Assembly: GCA_036936605.1 (NCBI GenBank)
Contig: JAUPFV010000005.1
Location: forward strand, 78,194,885-78,258,884
Direction: 5' to 3'
Origin: Limnanthes douglasii subsp. nivea
Lineage: Eukaryota > Streptophyta > Magnoliopsida > Brassicales > Limnanthaceae
DNA length: 64,000 bases
Shown one piece after another: positions 1 to 10,279 of the stretch. Position 1 is the stretch's first letter. Each line of letters starts with the position of its first letter. Below the pieces are notes generated by a model that worked only from the letters and a program-made list of their open reading frames with translations, made no database searches and was not told where the DNA came from. The translations under genes were made by a program, and so were the position numbers.

Positions 1-3000
1 ATTCTTTCAACCACAGTATACGGACCCTCCCAGGTTGGGGCCAACTTTCCGAAGAGCTTTTCCTTGGTGTGCAGGAAAACTTTCCTCAATACTTTATCTC
101 CTGGTTGAAAATCCCTTCTTTTAACCTTGGAAGCAAACCTGCTTCTCATCAAGCCCTGATAGTGTACCATTCTAAGATGAGCTTTTATTCGCCTTTCTTC
201 AATTAAATCAAGCTGATTTCTGATTGCTATTTCATTAGCCTGTCCGGAGAAGTTATGAACACGAAAAGAGGGGAGTGTCTTCTCTATGGGAGCTACTGCA
301 TCCATCCCATAGACCAAGGCAAAAGGTGATTCTTGTGTGGCAGCCCCAGGCGTTGTCCGGTAGGCCCACAAGACTTCTTGTAAATAACTAGGCCACTTTC
401 CAGCAGCCCCTTCCAGATTTTTCTTTAAGCCGGACAGTATTGTTCTATTAGCCACCTCAACTTGCCCATTGGCTTGTGGGTGGAATGGTGAAGAAAAGCA
501 GTGCTGAATACCCCTTAAGGCACAGAAGCTCTCCATTTCACCGTTGTCAAACTGTGGCCCATTATCTGTTGTTATTCTTTGAGGGACACCAAATCTGCAA
601 CATATGTTGGATAGAATGAATTTTATAACAGCCTTTGATGTTGTTCCTGCCAAGGGGGCTGCTTCTATCCACTTCGAAAAGTAATCAATGGCCACGATTA
701 TGGTTTTGCGCCCTCCGGACGCCATAGGGAGAGGCCCAACTAAGTCTAATCCCCATCGAGCAAAAGGGATAGGCTCAGAAATGGACTCCATAGGAATGGC
801 TGGTACATGAATTTCATTGCTGTACCTCTGGCATGGGTCACACCTTCTTACCAGTTCCTTGGCATCTTTCATTATTGAAGGCCAATAATATCCGGAGAGA
901 AGCACTCTTCTCGTTAATGCTCTAAATCCACAATGGGCTGATCCCTCACCATCATGCAATTCGGAGAGAACCATTTGTGACTCATGATCCCCTAAACAGC
1001 GTAGGAGAGGTTTGCTGTAGGATTTCTTGTATAAGACCTCTCTAATCATGATGAAACCATGAGCCTTGTGTTTTAACGTTCTGGCTTGTGATTTAACCAA
1101 GGGTACGATGCCATCAGACAAATATTGTATAAGTGGAGACCTCCAATCTTGAGGTTTATTTGCTTGTATTTCAAAAACTTCCTCTTTCTCCCCTTCATCA
1201 ATTTGAATGGAAGGACTTTCAAGCACATGGATCCACGGATAGGACTCCGTGTATGCTATTGTTGCCAATGAGTCTGCCAATTCATTCTCTGCCCGGGGAA
1301 TATGCTCATAGACAACAGCTTTAAACTTCATTGCCTCATTTTTCAAGAGAAGTAAATACTTGATTAACTGTTCTTTTCTAGCTTCTGATAGACCCAAGGC
1401 ATGGTGGATAAGCAATTGGGAGTCACTTAGCAGCTTGACCCGTTTTGCCCCACAGATGTAAGCCAATTTCAACCCAGCTATAGCTGCTTCGTATTCGGAC
1501 TCATTATTGGATGCCCTGAAAGCAAAACAAATAGCTTGATACATATTGTCTCCATAAGGAGAGGTAAGACATATTCCTGCCCCAGATCCTATGGCACTGG
1601 ATCCTCCATCTGTTCGGACAATCCATACTTTCTTGTCTTTTGAATCAGCAAGTTGTTCTAAGTCCCTATCAGAATGGAATTCGACCAGAAAATCAGCCAC
1701 AGCCTGAGCCTTTACTGCTGTTCGAGGAGCAAAGTCTATGTCGAAGTCCCCCAACTCTACTGACCACTTTGTCATTCTGCTTGAAATGTCTGCCTTTTGA
1801 AGGACATTCTTTAAAGGGAAAGATGTCCGGACTACAATAGGATGAGCCTGAAAATAAGGCCTCATCTTTCTTGCAGCTATTACCAAGGCCAATGCTAGCT
1901 TTTCAAGTTTCAAGTAACGTCGCTCAGCATCAATCAGGCTTTTGCTGATGTAGTATACTGGGTGAGGATACCCATCAACCTCTCTAACTAACACAGCACT
2001 GATGGCACAACTTGAAACAGCCAGGTACACAAATAGAGTCTCCCCATCGATTGGTTTGAATAAAGTCTTTGGAGAGGACAGATGCTTCTTAATTTCATTG
2101 AACGCCTCATCACACTGTGGTGTCCACTCAAACCCCTTTGCACCTTTCAAAGTTTGAAAGAAAGGAGCACATCTGTCCGAAGACCTAGAGATAAACCTGT
2201 TCAAAGCTGCTAACCTCCCCGTTAACCGCTGTACTTCTTTAACATTTCGAGGAGGCTCCATTTGGAACAAAGCATTGAGTTGGTCCGGGTCGGGCTGTAT
2301 CCCATGCTCACTTATAATATACCCCAAGAACTTCCCGGACTGCACTCCGAATATACACTTTTCAGGATTTAACTTTAAATTTACCTTGGCCAAGTTTGCA
2401 AAAGTCTCCTGGAGATCGGACAAGTGTAGCTGCTCCTCCACACTTTTCACCATCATATCGTCGATGTAAACCTCCATATTTCTTCCGATCTGATTAGCAA
2501 ATGCTTTGTTGACTAACCTTTGATAAGTAGCCCCAGCATTCTTCAAACCAAAGGGCATCACCTTGTAGCAATGTAATCCTCTATCAGTAACAAAAGTAGT
2601 ATGCTCTTGATCTCTTGGATCCACCTGGATCTGATTATATCCGGAGAAAGCATCCATGAAGGAGAGTAGCTTGTTCCCAGAAGTAGAATCTACCAGCTGA
2701 TCTATCCGGGGAACCGGATACAAGTCTTTTGGGCAGGCTCGATTGAGATCTGTGAAGTCTATGCACATTCGCCATTTACCGTTTTTCTTTTTTACCAAGA
2801 CTGGATTGGCAGTCCACAAAGGATACTGAGCTTCTTTAATGTGCCCCATCTTTGTGAGTCTGTCAACCTCTTGTACAATGACATCAGCCTTTTCTTTTGA
2901 GAAAGCTCTCCTTTTTTGCACCACAGGTGCTATGTCTCTTCGGACTGACAAGTGATGAGAAATCACTTCTGATGGTACTCCAGTTACATCAGCATTGCAC

Positions 3001-3197
3001 CAAGCAAAAACGTGCTGATGGTCTTTTAAGAATTTCAACATTTCTTCTTTCAACACTTGTGGCATTTTGGATCCTATCTTGACAAATTTCCCTTCTTCTA
3101 AGCAGTGTGTCTCAACTTCTTCAACTGGGATCAACACTCCGGGGGTCTCCCTGGGGTCATCAATTTCACCCTCACCCCCAGAAAGGCCCTCAAACTG
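1..3197 (-). CDS. pol: E1 pol polyprotein (RT, RNase H, aRNase H, integrase), partial
   Basis: Continues in the gag-protease frame after the TAG at 3198-3200 and stays open for more than 1060 codons to the window edge; I checked the frame line by line. In order: linker; reverse transcriptase with YIDD near 2460; RNase H near 2010-1740; a second, archaeal-like RNase H near 1630-1270, with an N-N-E-S-E-Y-E-A stretch; integrase with the DDE core near 700-420 (D in DYFSK, D in DNGPQF, E in QVEV); and a basic C-terminus with a W-E-G-P-Y motif at the edge. It should copy element RNA and insert the cDNA. No own start codon is needed if it is made by readthrough. All catalytic motifs I can see are intact. 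Confidence 0.93.
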
Positions 3198-3203
3198 CTA
3201 TTG
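3189..3203 (-). promoter_or_regulatory. Candidate leaky stop codon between E1 gag-protease and pol
   Basis: On the minus strand the junction reads CAA TAG CAG TTT. The TAG (3198-3200) is the only stop between two long open frames in the same phase. CAA before UAG and CAR-YY after it match five of the six positions of the CARYYA context that makes UAG leaky in tobamovirus replicase; the last base is T instead of A. Stop suppression in the same kind of context is known for the envelope-like ORF of the soybean element SIRE1. A simple nonsense mutation remains possible, but the same position holds a stop in E2 and E3. Confidence 0.7.
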
Positions 3204-5540
3204 ATCATTCATTCGGACTGCCCCCAGCGTTCGTGGAGCCAAGGCAGTGGCATAGCATTCTCTTGCGACTTTTTGACTGCTCCGGACAACCCCAACCTGC
3301 CCCTGAACAGCATATTTTAGACACTGATGAACTGTTGAAGCCACTGCGTGCATCCTAGAGAGCCAAGATCTCCCTAGAATAGCATTGTAACAAGTGGGAC
3401 AGTCCACCACAATGAAAAGTATTCTGACTGTTTTCTTGAAAGGGCCTCTGCCCAACAATACTTCCTCTTCGAACTCACCGATTACATCGGCTGAGCTGCC
3501 CGTGAAGCCTACGATCGATCTGTCTGACTTCTGAATCACAGCTGGGTTTTTCATTTTCTTGTAAGTATCAAGGAAAAGGATATTGGCTGAGCTCCCAGTA
3601 TCTACCAGGATTCGCCTTATCTCATTGCCCCCTATTGATGCTCCTATGACAACAGCATCTTCATGAGGGCCAGCAATGTCCCTCAAATCATCCCCATCAA
3701 AGACAATGAATGGGAATAAACCTGACGATTGATAAGAGGTCATGCCCCCTTCTAGCTGGGTAGCCAAATTATGGACATGCCTTTTTCTCGACGAAGTGGT
3801 AGGAGCAGTTACAGTATCCCCTCCGAAAATTGTCAAGGACTCAAAGAATTTAATGAGCCCGGAGACCGACCTGGAACGTTCCTCTATCGCACCCACTCTG
3901 TTCCTTGTTGGATCAGGATCCAAATATTCTGATTCCACATCAAACCTTTCAACAATTACCATGGCCCCTTCTGGGGCAGCATTAACCGGACCAGCCCGGT
4001 GAGTGTTATCAGGCCTGTTGCCTCCTCTTCTTTTGACATATGCACCCAACTTCCCTCTTTCAATCAGGTTCTGAACCTCTTGTTTCAAGGCTATACAATC
4101 ATCAGTAGAATGGCCAATATCATTGTGATACTGACAAAAAGAACTGTTTCGATGTTCTCTGGGAGACTGCAAGGTTGTCGGTCTCCTGTAGTGTATTTCA
4201 TCTTTAGTTTTCTCGAAAATGGTTGCCACACTTTCTTTGAGCTCTGCAAACCACTCCGGCTGGACCCACGACCCCCTTTTGTTTCTAGACTGTTGACTTT
4301 GTGCAGGAGCAGCTGGTTGAGACTGAGCTTTTCCTCTTCCATGCCCCTGTCCGGTTTCTCTAGCTTTGTTGCCGGACTGGTTTGGATTGGGAGTTGGTGT
4401 TACCGGGGTGGATCTCACCTGCCTGTGCACCCTGGTCTTTTTTGTTTCATCAACATTAATTTGTTTGCCGACTTGATTTAGCAATCCACCCCAGGTCATG
4501 GCTTTCTTCCTAGTTACTGAATCGGCCAGGTTGCCCGGGTTCAAACCCTGTCTCAGGGATGCTATTGCCACTTGTTCAAAGCAATCAGCCAGCCCGTTCT
4601 TTGTGTTCACAAAACGACTTATGTATTCTTTCAATGATTCGTTTGGCTCCTGGGCACAATGGATTATAGTGTCTCCATTGCCCTTGAGCTCCTTACTTCC
4701 CACAAATTGCCTTCGGAAGGCCACCCAAAAGGTATCAAAGTCTCTGATACAGCCCTGAGGGAGGCTGTTATACCACTTTAGAGCACTCCCCGTAAAGGAT
4801 TGGGAGAATGCCCTGCAGAGTAGTTTATCATCATCATCAAAGTTCATCATGAAGTTCTTGAATTGCTCCAGATGATTGTCCGGATCGGTACTGCCGTCGT
4901 ACTTCTCCATCTTTGTGCTATCAAACCTCTTGGGGAGGTTTCCGGACAGAATTTTAGAAGACAATGGCGATTGCCTCCAGTTCCTCCCACGACTGAACGC
5001 AGTATCCTCATTAGGGGTTGCAAAGATACCTGGCTCATCATGGAAGGCAAAAGGATCCACCAGCATCCGGTCTATATGTCTCCGGCTGTGAGATGATCCT
5101 TTCCCAATGTGTCTTTTCATTCTTCCATGGTGGTCTCTTTTTCTAGAATACTTTTTAACTTGCTTTTGTTTTTTCATGGTTCGCCCTTCGTTACTGCTGG
5201 AGGACAAGGACTTTTCATTCCCCTCACTGTCCGAAGAGCTGTCCGAAGATTCTGAACTTGAGTCAGAGCTCTCCACAGGCTTGGACCGGTGAGACTTTTT
5301 AGAACTAGCATGTGTCTTTTTAGTGCTCACATGAGTCTTTGAAGCCTCATGCTCTCGAGGGTTATCAGAGCGATGAGCAACTGATGCTTTGGACTTTTCC
5401 TTCATGCCCATCTTGGCCTTCTCAGCCCTCAGAGCTTCTATTTCAACCCTCAACCTGTCACGCTCTTGGACAGTATATTCATCGTTCTCTTCCACCACTT
5501 CGAGCAAAGCTGGTGGAAGCTCTGGATTATCCGGATTCAT
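3198..5540 (-). CDS. gag-pro: E1 Gag-protease polyprotein (780 aa)
   Basis: Residues 1-50 are acidic and probably helical. Residues 50-160 are Ser/Lys/Arg-rich with an acidic serine run near 91-120. Residues about 210-345 form the retrotransposon Gag core (Y-D-G-S-T-D-P near 214 and W-Y-N-S-L-P near 256). Residues 469-482 have a variant zinc knuckle, C-X2-H-X4-H-X4-C. The aspartic protease active site DTGSSA is at 647-652. The start at 5540 lies about 50 nt past the primer site. The product should form the virus-like particle and process the polyprotein. The frame is full length and undamaged and ends at the TAG described as a leaky stop. Confidence 0.95.
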   Translation of the reverse strand: MNPDNPELPPALLEVVEENDEYTVQERDRLRVEIEALRAEKAKMGMKEKSKASVAHRSDNPREHEASKTHVSTKKTHASSKKSHRSKPVESSDSSSESSDSSSDSEGNEKSLSSSSNEGRTMKKQKQVKKYSRKRDHHGRMKRHIGKGSSHSRRHIDRMLVDPFAFHDEPGIFATPNEDTAFSRGRNWRQSPLSSKILSGNLPKRFDSTKMEKYDGSTDPDNHLEQFKNFMMNFDDDDKLLCRAFSQSFTGSALKWYNSLPQGCIRDFDTFWVAFRRQFVGSKELKGNGDTIIHCAQEPNESLKEYISRFVNTKNGLADCFEQVAIASLRQGLNPGNLADSVTRKKAMTWGGLLNQVGKQINVDETKKTRVHRQVRSTPVTPTPNPNQSGNKARETGQGHGRGKAQSQPAAPAQSQQSRNKRGSWVQPEWFAELKESVATIFEKTKDEIHYRRPTTLQSPREHRNSSFCQYHNDIGHSTDDCIALKQEVQNLIERGKLGAYVKRRGGNRPDNTHRAGPVNAAPEGAMVIVERFDVESEYLDPDPTRNRVGAIEERSRSVSGLIKFFESLTIFGGDTVTAPTTSSRKRHVHNLATQLEGGMTSYQSSGLFPFIVFDGDDLRDIAGPHEDAVVIGASIGGNEIRRILVDTGSSANILFLDTYKKMKNPAVIQKSDRSIVGFTGSSADVIGEFEEEVLLGRGPFKKTVRILFIVVDCPTCYNAILGRSWLSRMHAVASTVHQCLKYAVQGQVGVVRSSQKVARECYATALAPRTLGAVRMNDQ

Positions 5541-5592
5541 TCGGACAGAATTCTTTTACTTGGTTTTGAATGTTTGATTCAGGCACCGTCGC

Positions 5593-5610
5593 CTCCCACT
5601 GTGGTCGCCA
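5593..5610 (-). other. E1 primer-binding site
   Basis: Just inside the 5' LTR the minus strand reads AAT and then TGGCGACCACAGTGGGAG, a TGG start as expected for pairing with a tRNA 3' CCA end. E2 has the same site with one change. I cannot name the tRNA with certainty. Confidence 0.75.
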
Positions 5611-5613
5611 ATT

Positions 5614-6118
5614 TGGTGAGGATAAAAGTAGCCTGAGGGTAGGCTGGTAATTTTAAGTGGAGTTTTAAGGCGGCGTAAGGGTGTTTCACGGTGGTGTGGT
5701 GGTGTTTAATGGTGCTTCAAGATATTTCAGGGTGTTTCAAGGTGTTTTAAGGGTGGTGAGAGAATTGAGCAGCCTGGCAGCAGTTAATTTTTCTTACCCA
5801 TAGTTAATGCTGGTGGTTGGGTATTTATAGTGTGTAATTTGGGCCCTTATGGGCTTTCGGGTCAAGTTTCATGGACCCGGGTCAAGTTTAAAGACCCAGT
5901 AAGTTTAAGCAAATGCACAGGTAGCTTAGTCAGATAGTGATTAGGTTTTTTAGTACTTTAGTCATAGTTCGAACTGCCTTATACTTGCAGTGTTCAAAAT
6001 CGTCCGTCCGGTTCAAATAGGGCTGTTCGAATTGAGGTCTTGGAGTCTGTCCGGTTTCCGGGGAGTTTTACTTTGGACTCCCCTTTTGAGTAGCTGTTCG
6101 AATCCGGACTCATCAACA
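5614..6118 (-). repeat. E1 5' LTR (505 bp)
   Basis: On the minus strand it begins TGTTGATGAG and ends CTCACCA, giving TG...CA ends, and is followed at once by the primer site. A TATAAATA box lies at 5822-5829, about 210 bp from the inner end. The stretch 5690-5760 holds an impure minisatellite of GGTGTTT-like units. The matching 3' LTR is outside the window. Confidence 0.85.
5822..5829 (-). promoter_or_regulatory. TATA box of E1 LTR promoter
   Basis: TATAAATA on the minus strand inside the LTR, in the position expected for the element's polymerase II promoter. Confidence 0.6.
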
Positions 6119-7418
6119 ATCAGTCGACACTTTTATTCATAAAAACGTATTCTTTTGATTGTATTAAAAAGATGTTGATTTCGTTCAAAAACAAATAGGA
6201 TGTTGATTTTCTTAATTGATTCTATACTCTTTTCAGTCTCACTTATAACAAAATTTTGAATCGGATTTTGAATATGCGATTTTCCAAATTCTAATGATAA
6301 ATCAAACCCAAAAAATATCGGTTACATTTATGAATCGAAATGTCCAAATCAAAAGTTGCGCTCAAATAATGTTAGATGATTGAAAGAGAATAGTAATAAA
6401 AATAGTTAACTCGATATCTATGTATTTCAAAACTCACATCTTTTACATTTTGGCGGTTTCTTTATTTATCTCTCTTCCGCGTCATCCTCTTCCGACTCAT
6501 TTAGGTCGTCATTTTCGTGTATTTATTTATTAGTCATTCCTCGTTGACCAGTAGTTGTGCTCTTTATATCAACAATATTGATAATAAATATAAGCTCATA
6601 TTCATAATAAATATAAGCATGTGTTTCTGAAATATTATTACACATTTCAACTCGGGTGACACCTAATTCGAACTTTAAATATCTTTTAATATCTGTGTTA
6701 AATTTATTATTTAAATTTACCATCACAAAATTTATCTTCGGAAAAGATATTGCTACTTATATCACCAGATTTGTGGTATTTTTAAAGTATTTATTAAAAG
6801 AAAAACTTATTTTTTTTTTAAATCTTTTCGTACTTTAAATTGGGTGACCTATCTTCTCTTTTTCTACTTAATATATTTACATTTAAATTTTGATTTAAGA
6901 TAGAGTCTAGATCAAGGAAGTTGTTCAAAACTTTGAGGATTCGGTTTTGTCACTTTTGATTCATAAATTTTAAATGATTAATGTATGAAAACAAAAATTG
7001 CTTGAGCTAAAGGATAAAAAGTTCGAACTGAAAAACGAGAACATGGTAATATAATAATGCTCGGTATCATGCTGTCTATACGAATATGTATTATGGTATT
7101 TATATTATATATAATAATAATATCTACAATCCATACCGATACATATGGTTATATCCTCAGCCAAGTTCCATGATAAGAAAAGGTAAGATCTAACTTTTAC
7201 TTTAAATATTTACTTTACCATGTGTCTATCGGACGGCCTTAGTTATATTGATGATGTGGTTACTGTTTTGAACGTTTTTAACTTGATTCCGAATAGGGAT
7301 AATGGAAACAAATTTCTGAGAGCGCGTGGAAAAGATGCAAAAGTACTGAGTTTGTTATCCCAAATTTTTTAAGTGTTTTCATCTTTAAATTTATCATTTA
7401 TCTGTGAATCGATAATTA
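6119..7418. other. AT-rich spacer, nothing recognised
   Basis: Very AT-rich sequence between E1 and the LINE. Short open frames exist, but none resembles a known protein and codon use is not gene-like. Confidence 0.6.
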
Positions 7419-7734
7419 TTTTTTTTTATTTCTTTTTTTAGCAAGAGACATTTATTGCTTGATTAAGAAAATTACAAAGCTTGAGGAGTCAATTAAGACT
7501 GAAATACAACATAGAGGGCTAAAGAGAAATAATAGCCAAATTAAACCTAAAGCCATTAGAGAGGACTCGTTCAGTCTATTCACACCAACGAGAGCTCCAA
7601 ACCCCCAATTCAAGCTACAACCCCTATCAACAACAAGCCTCAAAGCCGAATGCATGCTCACATATCGAAACTGATTGAAAATAAAGGATTATTTTTATCA
7701 AATTTTATCCATCAGAACAATCAATTCAAACCCT

Positions 7735-7965
7735 AGCAAATTTTATCTTCAATCCCTCTTCAGAAGCTTCACGAATCCTCCGAGCCACTCCAAAAATCGA
7801 CCCAAATCCTAGCCAAATTCATCTTTAATCACTCTTCGGAAGCTTCACGAATCATCAAAGCCAAACCAGATAAGCCACAAATCCAAATCGACCAAAACAC
7901 TAGCAATTTCATCTTAATCCCTCTTCAGAAGCTTCACGAATCATCAGAGCCACTACAAAACCATC
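7735..7965. repeat. Threefold 75-90 bp direct repeat
   Basis: Three copies of a unit around CTTCAGAAGCTTCACGAATC occur near 7760, 7835 and 7925. Copies are imperfect and differ in length. They lie in the presumed 3' UTR of the LINE. Confidence 0.7.
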
Positions 7966-8492
7966 AGAGCCACCCAAAAAACAACATATTTTCCACGATA
8001 ATACAAGCTTATCTTCTGGAAATCATCTGAAAGAAAGACAAACTTTTAACAGTTTTCTGGGAAAATTATTAAATAGAAGAGATGTATCCTAAAACCAGGT
8101 ATCTAGCAACACAATAGCCAGAAGCGGATTGGGGGCATTGAAATGAGAGAACGATAATTTCTCTTTACATTTCAATGTCCACTTTGTGAGCCAATCCGCG
8201 ACCCTATTTCGGACTCTAAAGATATATGAAATGGTCATAGAAGGGAGGAGAAGATCTCTGCAAATCGGAATGAGAGATTTAAGGTAAGAAGGATTTTTTC
8301 GATTTTTAATAATGTTAACTAATGTCAAGCAGTCTGTTTCAATATCGATATTAACCCAGTTTTTGGACTTGCAGATCAAGAGACCCTCAAGAAGCGCTCT
8401 GGTTTCAACAACCAGAGGCGTTAGCTTGCCAAAGAAATTACTTAAGCCAGTAATGATTGAGCCTTCCATGTCCCTGAAAATCATGACTACAC

Positions 8493-8501
8493 AAGATTCA
8501 C
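8493..8501. repeat. 9-bp target duplication of the Pack-MULE (left copy)
   Basis: AAGATTCAC, identical to the right copy at 10005-10013. Confidence 0.95.
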
Positions 8502-10004
8502 GGGTAAAAAACACCAGACGTCCTTCACGTTTGCCACTTGTAACAAGTTGGTCCCTAACCTTTAGGGCTGTAATAAAAGAGTCCTTAAGGATTTACAAAG
8601 TATAATAAAACCATTCTTTTCGAGTCTAGCCCAACATATGTTCCCATAATACCCTTTGACCAGCCACATCAGCGATCTATGTAGGACGCTGATGTGGCAA
8701 CAGTAAAAAAATAAAAACCAATTTTACTTTAACCTATTTCATTTACCCTCTTTTTAAATCTTAAACCCGACCCATTTACCCTCACTCAGGAAATAAACCG
8801 TGTAAAGGCATGTTTGGTTCTATCATATATATCATACAGGTATCACTTCTTTCAAGCATCCAGAATTCATAAACAGATATTCAATCATCTATGAAAGTAA
8901 ATTGTGACCAAACATGCCTCAATTCACCTTTAAAACTGTTTCCATTGAATTGGTGATACCAGAAAACCAATCACTGTTCTGTTTGACGGTGGTAGAAGTA
9001 ACAACAGAGTCAGAGGAAGAAACAACAGCATCAGCAATTTTGTAAACAACGCTTTCCAATCGACCAAATAGCTCTTTCATCCCATCAACGTCATCTGGGT
9101 CAGGGAAAAAACTGGACTTCAACCCGAATTTGGCAACAAGAAGCGGAGCACGACGAGAAGAGCCTTGATAGCTGAATCTGGCAAAATGGGTTCGATGGAA
9201 AAGAGGTTTTGGGGTTCTGGAAATTGGAGAAAAAACTAAATTTGGTGTAAGAGATAATAAAGATGACACTTTTATGAGAGGGGAAAAGAGAGGCCTTTAT
9301 TTTCAGGGTTTTGATTCGGGTAAATGTAAAACCCTAGATTTTTATTAGTTTGTATGTGAGTTGAGAAGAGAAGGTTGGTGGTAGTGGGTGTCTCTGTGTT
9401 GTTGTGTTTTGCTCCAGAGATTGAGGGAGAGGAGAAGTTGATAAACAAACTAATCAAAAAAGGTGAAGTTAACCTTTTTGTTTTTGTTTGGGAAGAGACG
9501 TGTCTTATACTGATGATGCACAAGTGCAATTGTATTATTCCATGCTCTTCGCCATTGTTATGCTTGGGGAAGAGGGAAGTGAAAAGATCTAAGAGATGAA
9601 GAGGGAAGGGAAAATATGTAAGAGAGGGAAAAGAAGAAATTAGGGATTCGGGAGAGAAAAAGGGATTTGATTAGATTTTGAGTTAGAAGTTGGGCTGGAT
9701 AATAGAAATATAATGGGTAATCGGGTTATTTAATTTGATTGGGCCGGTTTTAATAGGGTAAAAGGACTGGGTAAAAGTAAATTTTATTTTTACTTTTTTT
9801 ACCGTTGCCACATCAGCGTCCTACGTGGATCACTGATGTGGCTGGTCAAAGGGTATTAAGGGAATAAACATTGGGCTGGGGTCGAAAAGGATGATTTTAT
9901 TATAGTTTCTGAAACACGAGGGACCGCTTTATTACAACCCCAAAGGAAAGGGACTAACTTGTTACAAGTGGCAAACGTGAAGGACGACTGGTGTTTTTTA
10001 CCCC
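8502..10004. mobile_element. Pack-MULE carrying a host gene fragment
   Basis: A 1503-bp non-autonomous Mutator-like element. Its ends are long terminal inverted repeats of about 255 bp (8502-8760 and 9750-10004), starting GGGTAAAAAACACC and ending GGTGTTTTTTACCC. It is flanked by a perfect 9-bp duplication, AAGATTCAC, at 8493-8501 and 10005-10013, the hallmark length for Mutator transposition. No transposase lies inside; instead it carries an ALB3-like first exon with adjoining 5' leader and intron sequence. Confidence 0.95.
8919..9269 (-). pseudogene. Captured exon 1 of ALBINO3-like chloroplast insertase
   Basis: 116 codons. The first 45 or so residues are Ser/Arg-rich without acidic residues, like a chloroplast transit peptide. 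The rest matches the N-terminal stromal part of ALB3/PPF-1, with an L-E-S-V-V-Y-K-I-A-D-A stretch, then D-S-V-V-T and M-E-T-V-L-K. ALB3 inserts light-harvesting proteins into thylakoids, but the catalytic membrane domain is absent here. The frame stops three codons after VLK; AAAG|GTGAAT at the break looks like a kept splice donor (GT at 8926-8927), so genomic DNA rather than cDNA was captured. The stretch 9270-9690 is probably the gene's 5' leader. No frameshift is visible, so the capture may be fairly recent. The ALB3 assignment is from family knowledge, not a search. Confidence 0.82.
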
Positions 10005-10013
10005 AAGATTCAC
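10005..10013. repeat. 9-bp target duplication of the Pack-MULE (right copy)
   Basis: AAGATTCAC, identical to 8493-8501. Confidence 0.95.
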
Positions 10014-10279
10014 TATTGTTGAGGCATGAGGCGTCCATATTGAGCTTAATCCTACCATCAACAAGGGCAACCCAATTAAAATAAGTAATACTAAATTATT
10101 GCAAAGCTTTTCATGGGAAACACATCCTAATGTTTGAACAACTTCACTGACATTAGTCCAGTGTTTACTGGTGAGAACATTAGCAATGTCAAGACCCAGA
10201 ATAGTCCTGTTAATAATAGCAATACAGTCGTAATACTGAGGCTAGGGTTCTTAAACTTGGTAGTATTACGACTCTTCCA

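Larger units (their letters stand above)
1..6118 (-). mobile_element. E1: Ty3/gypsy Tat/Retand-type LTR retrotransposon, 5' part
   Basis: Minus-strand element whose 3' part runs off the left edge. Read on the minus strand the order is LTR (6118-5614), primer site, gag-protease, in-frame TAG, then RT, RNase H, a second archaeal-like RNase H and integrase. That domain order with no chromodomain is characteristic of the Tat/Ogre/Retand branch of non-chromovirus gypsy elements. The 5-bp sequence outside the LTR is ATCAG (6119-6123), but the partner copy is outside the window. Unlike E2 and E3, its coding region shows no frameshift, so it looks like the most recently active Tat element here. Confidence 0.93.
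8089..10110 (-). pseudogene. LINE RNase H domain, interrupted by a MULE
   Basis: 8089-8501 encodes the C-terminal two thirds of a plant L1 RNase H (RVT_3 type): I-F-R-D-M-E-G-S, then E-T-R-A-L-L-E-G-L, E-T-D and R-V-A-D-W-L. The N-terminal part, with a D-G-R-I-K-L-N-M-D-A-S stretch, lies beyond the MULE at about 10014-10080. With the MULE and one copy of the 9-bp duplication left out, the two halves join in one reading frame, so the domain was still in frame when the MULE inserted. In living L1s it would help degrade RNA in the RNA-DNA hybrid. Confidence 0.88.

Noticed and set aside
4091..4342. Open frames opposite to or overlapping E1 gag-pol (for example 3742-4481 plus)
   Set aside because: They are mirror frames of a strong coding region with no protein-like motif of their own.
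5593..5610. Naming the tRNA primer of E1/E2
   Set aside because: The site is clear but I cannot match it to a specific tRNA without a tRNA set.
9272..9529. Minus-strand frame upstream of the ALB3-like exon
   Set aside because: No transit-peptide or ALB3 similarity; it fits better as the 5' leader of the captured gene.
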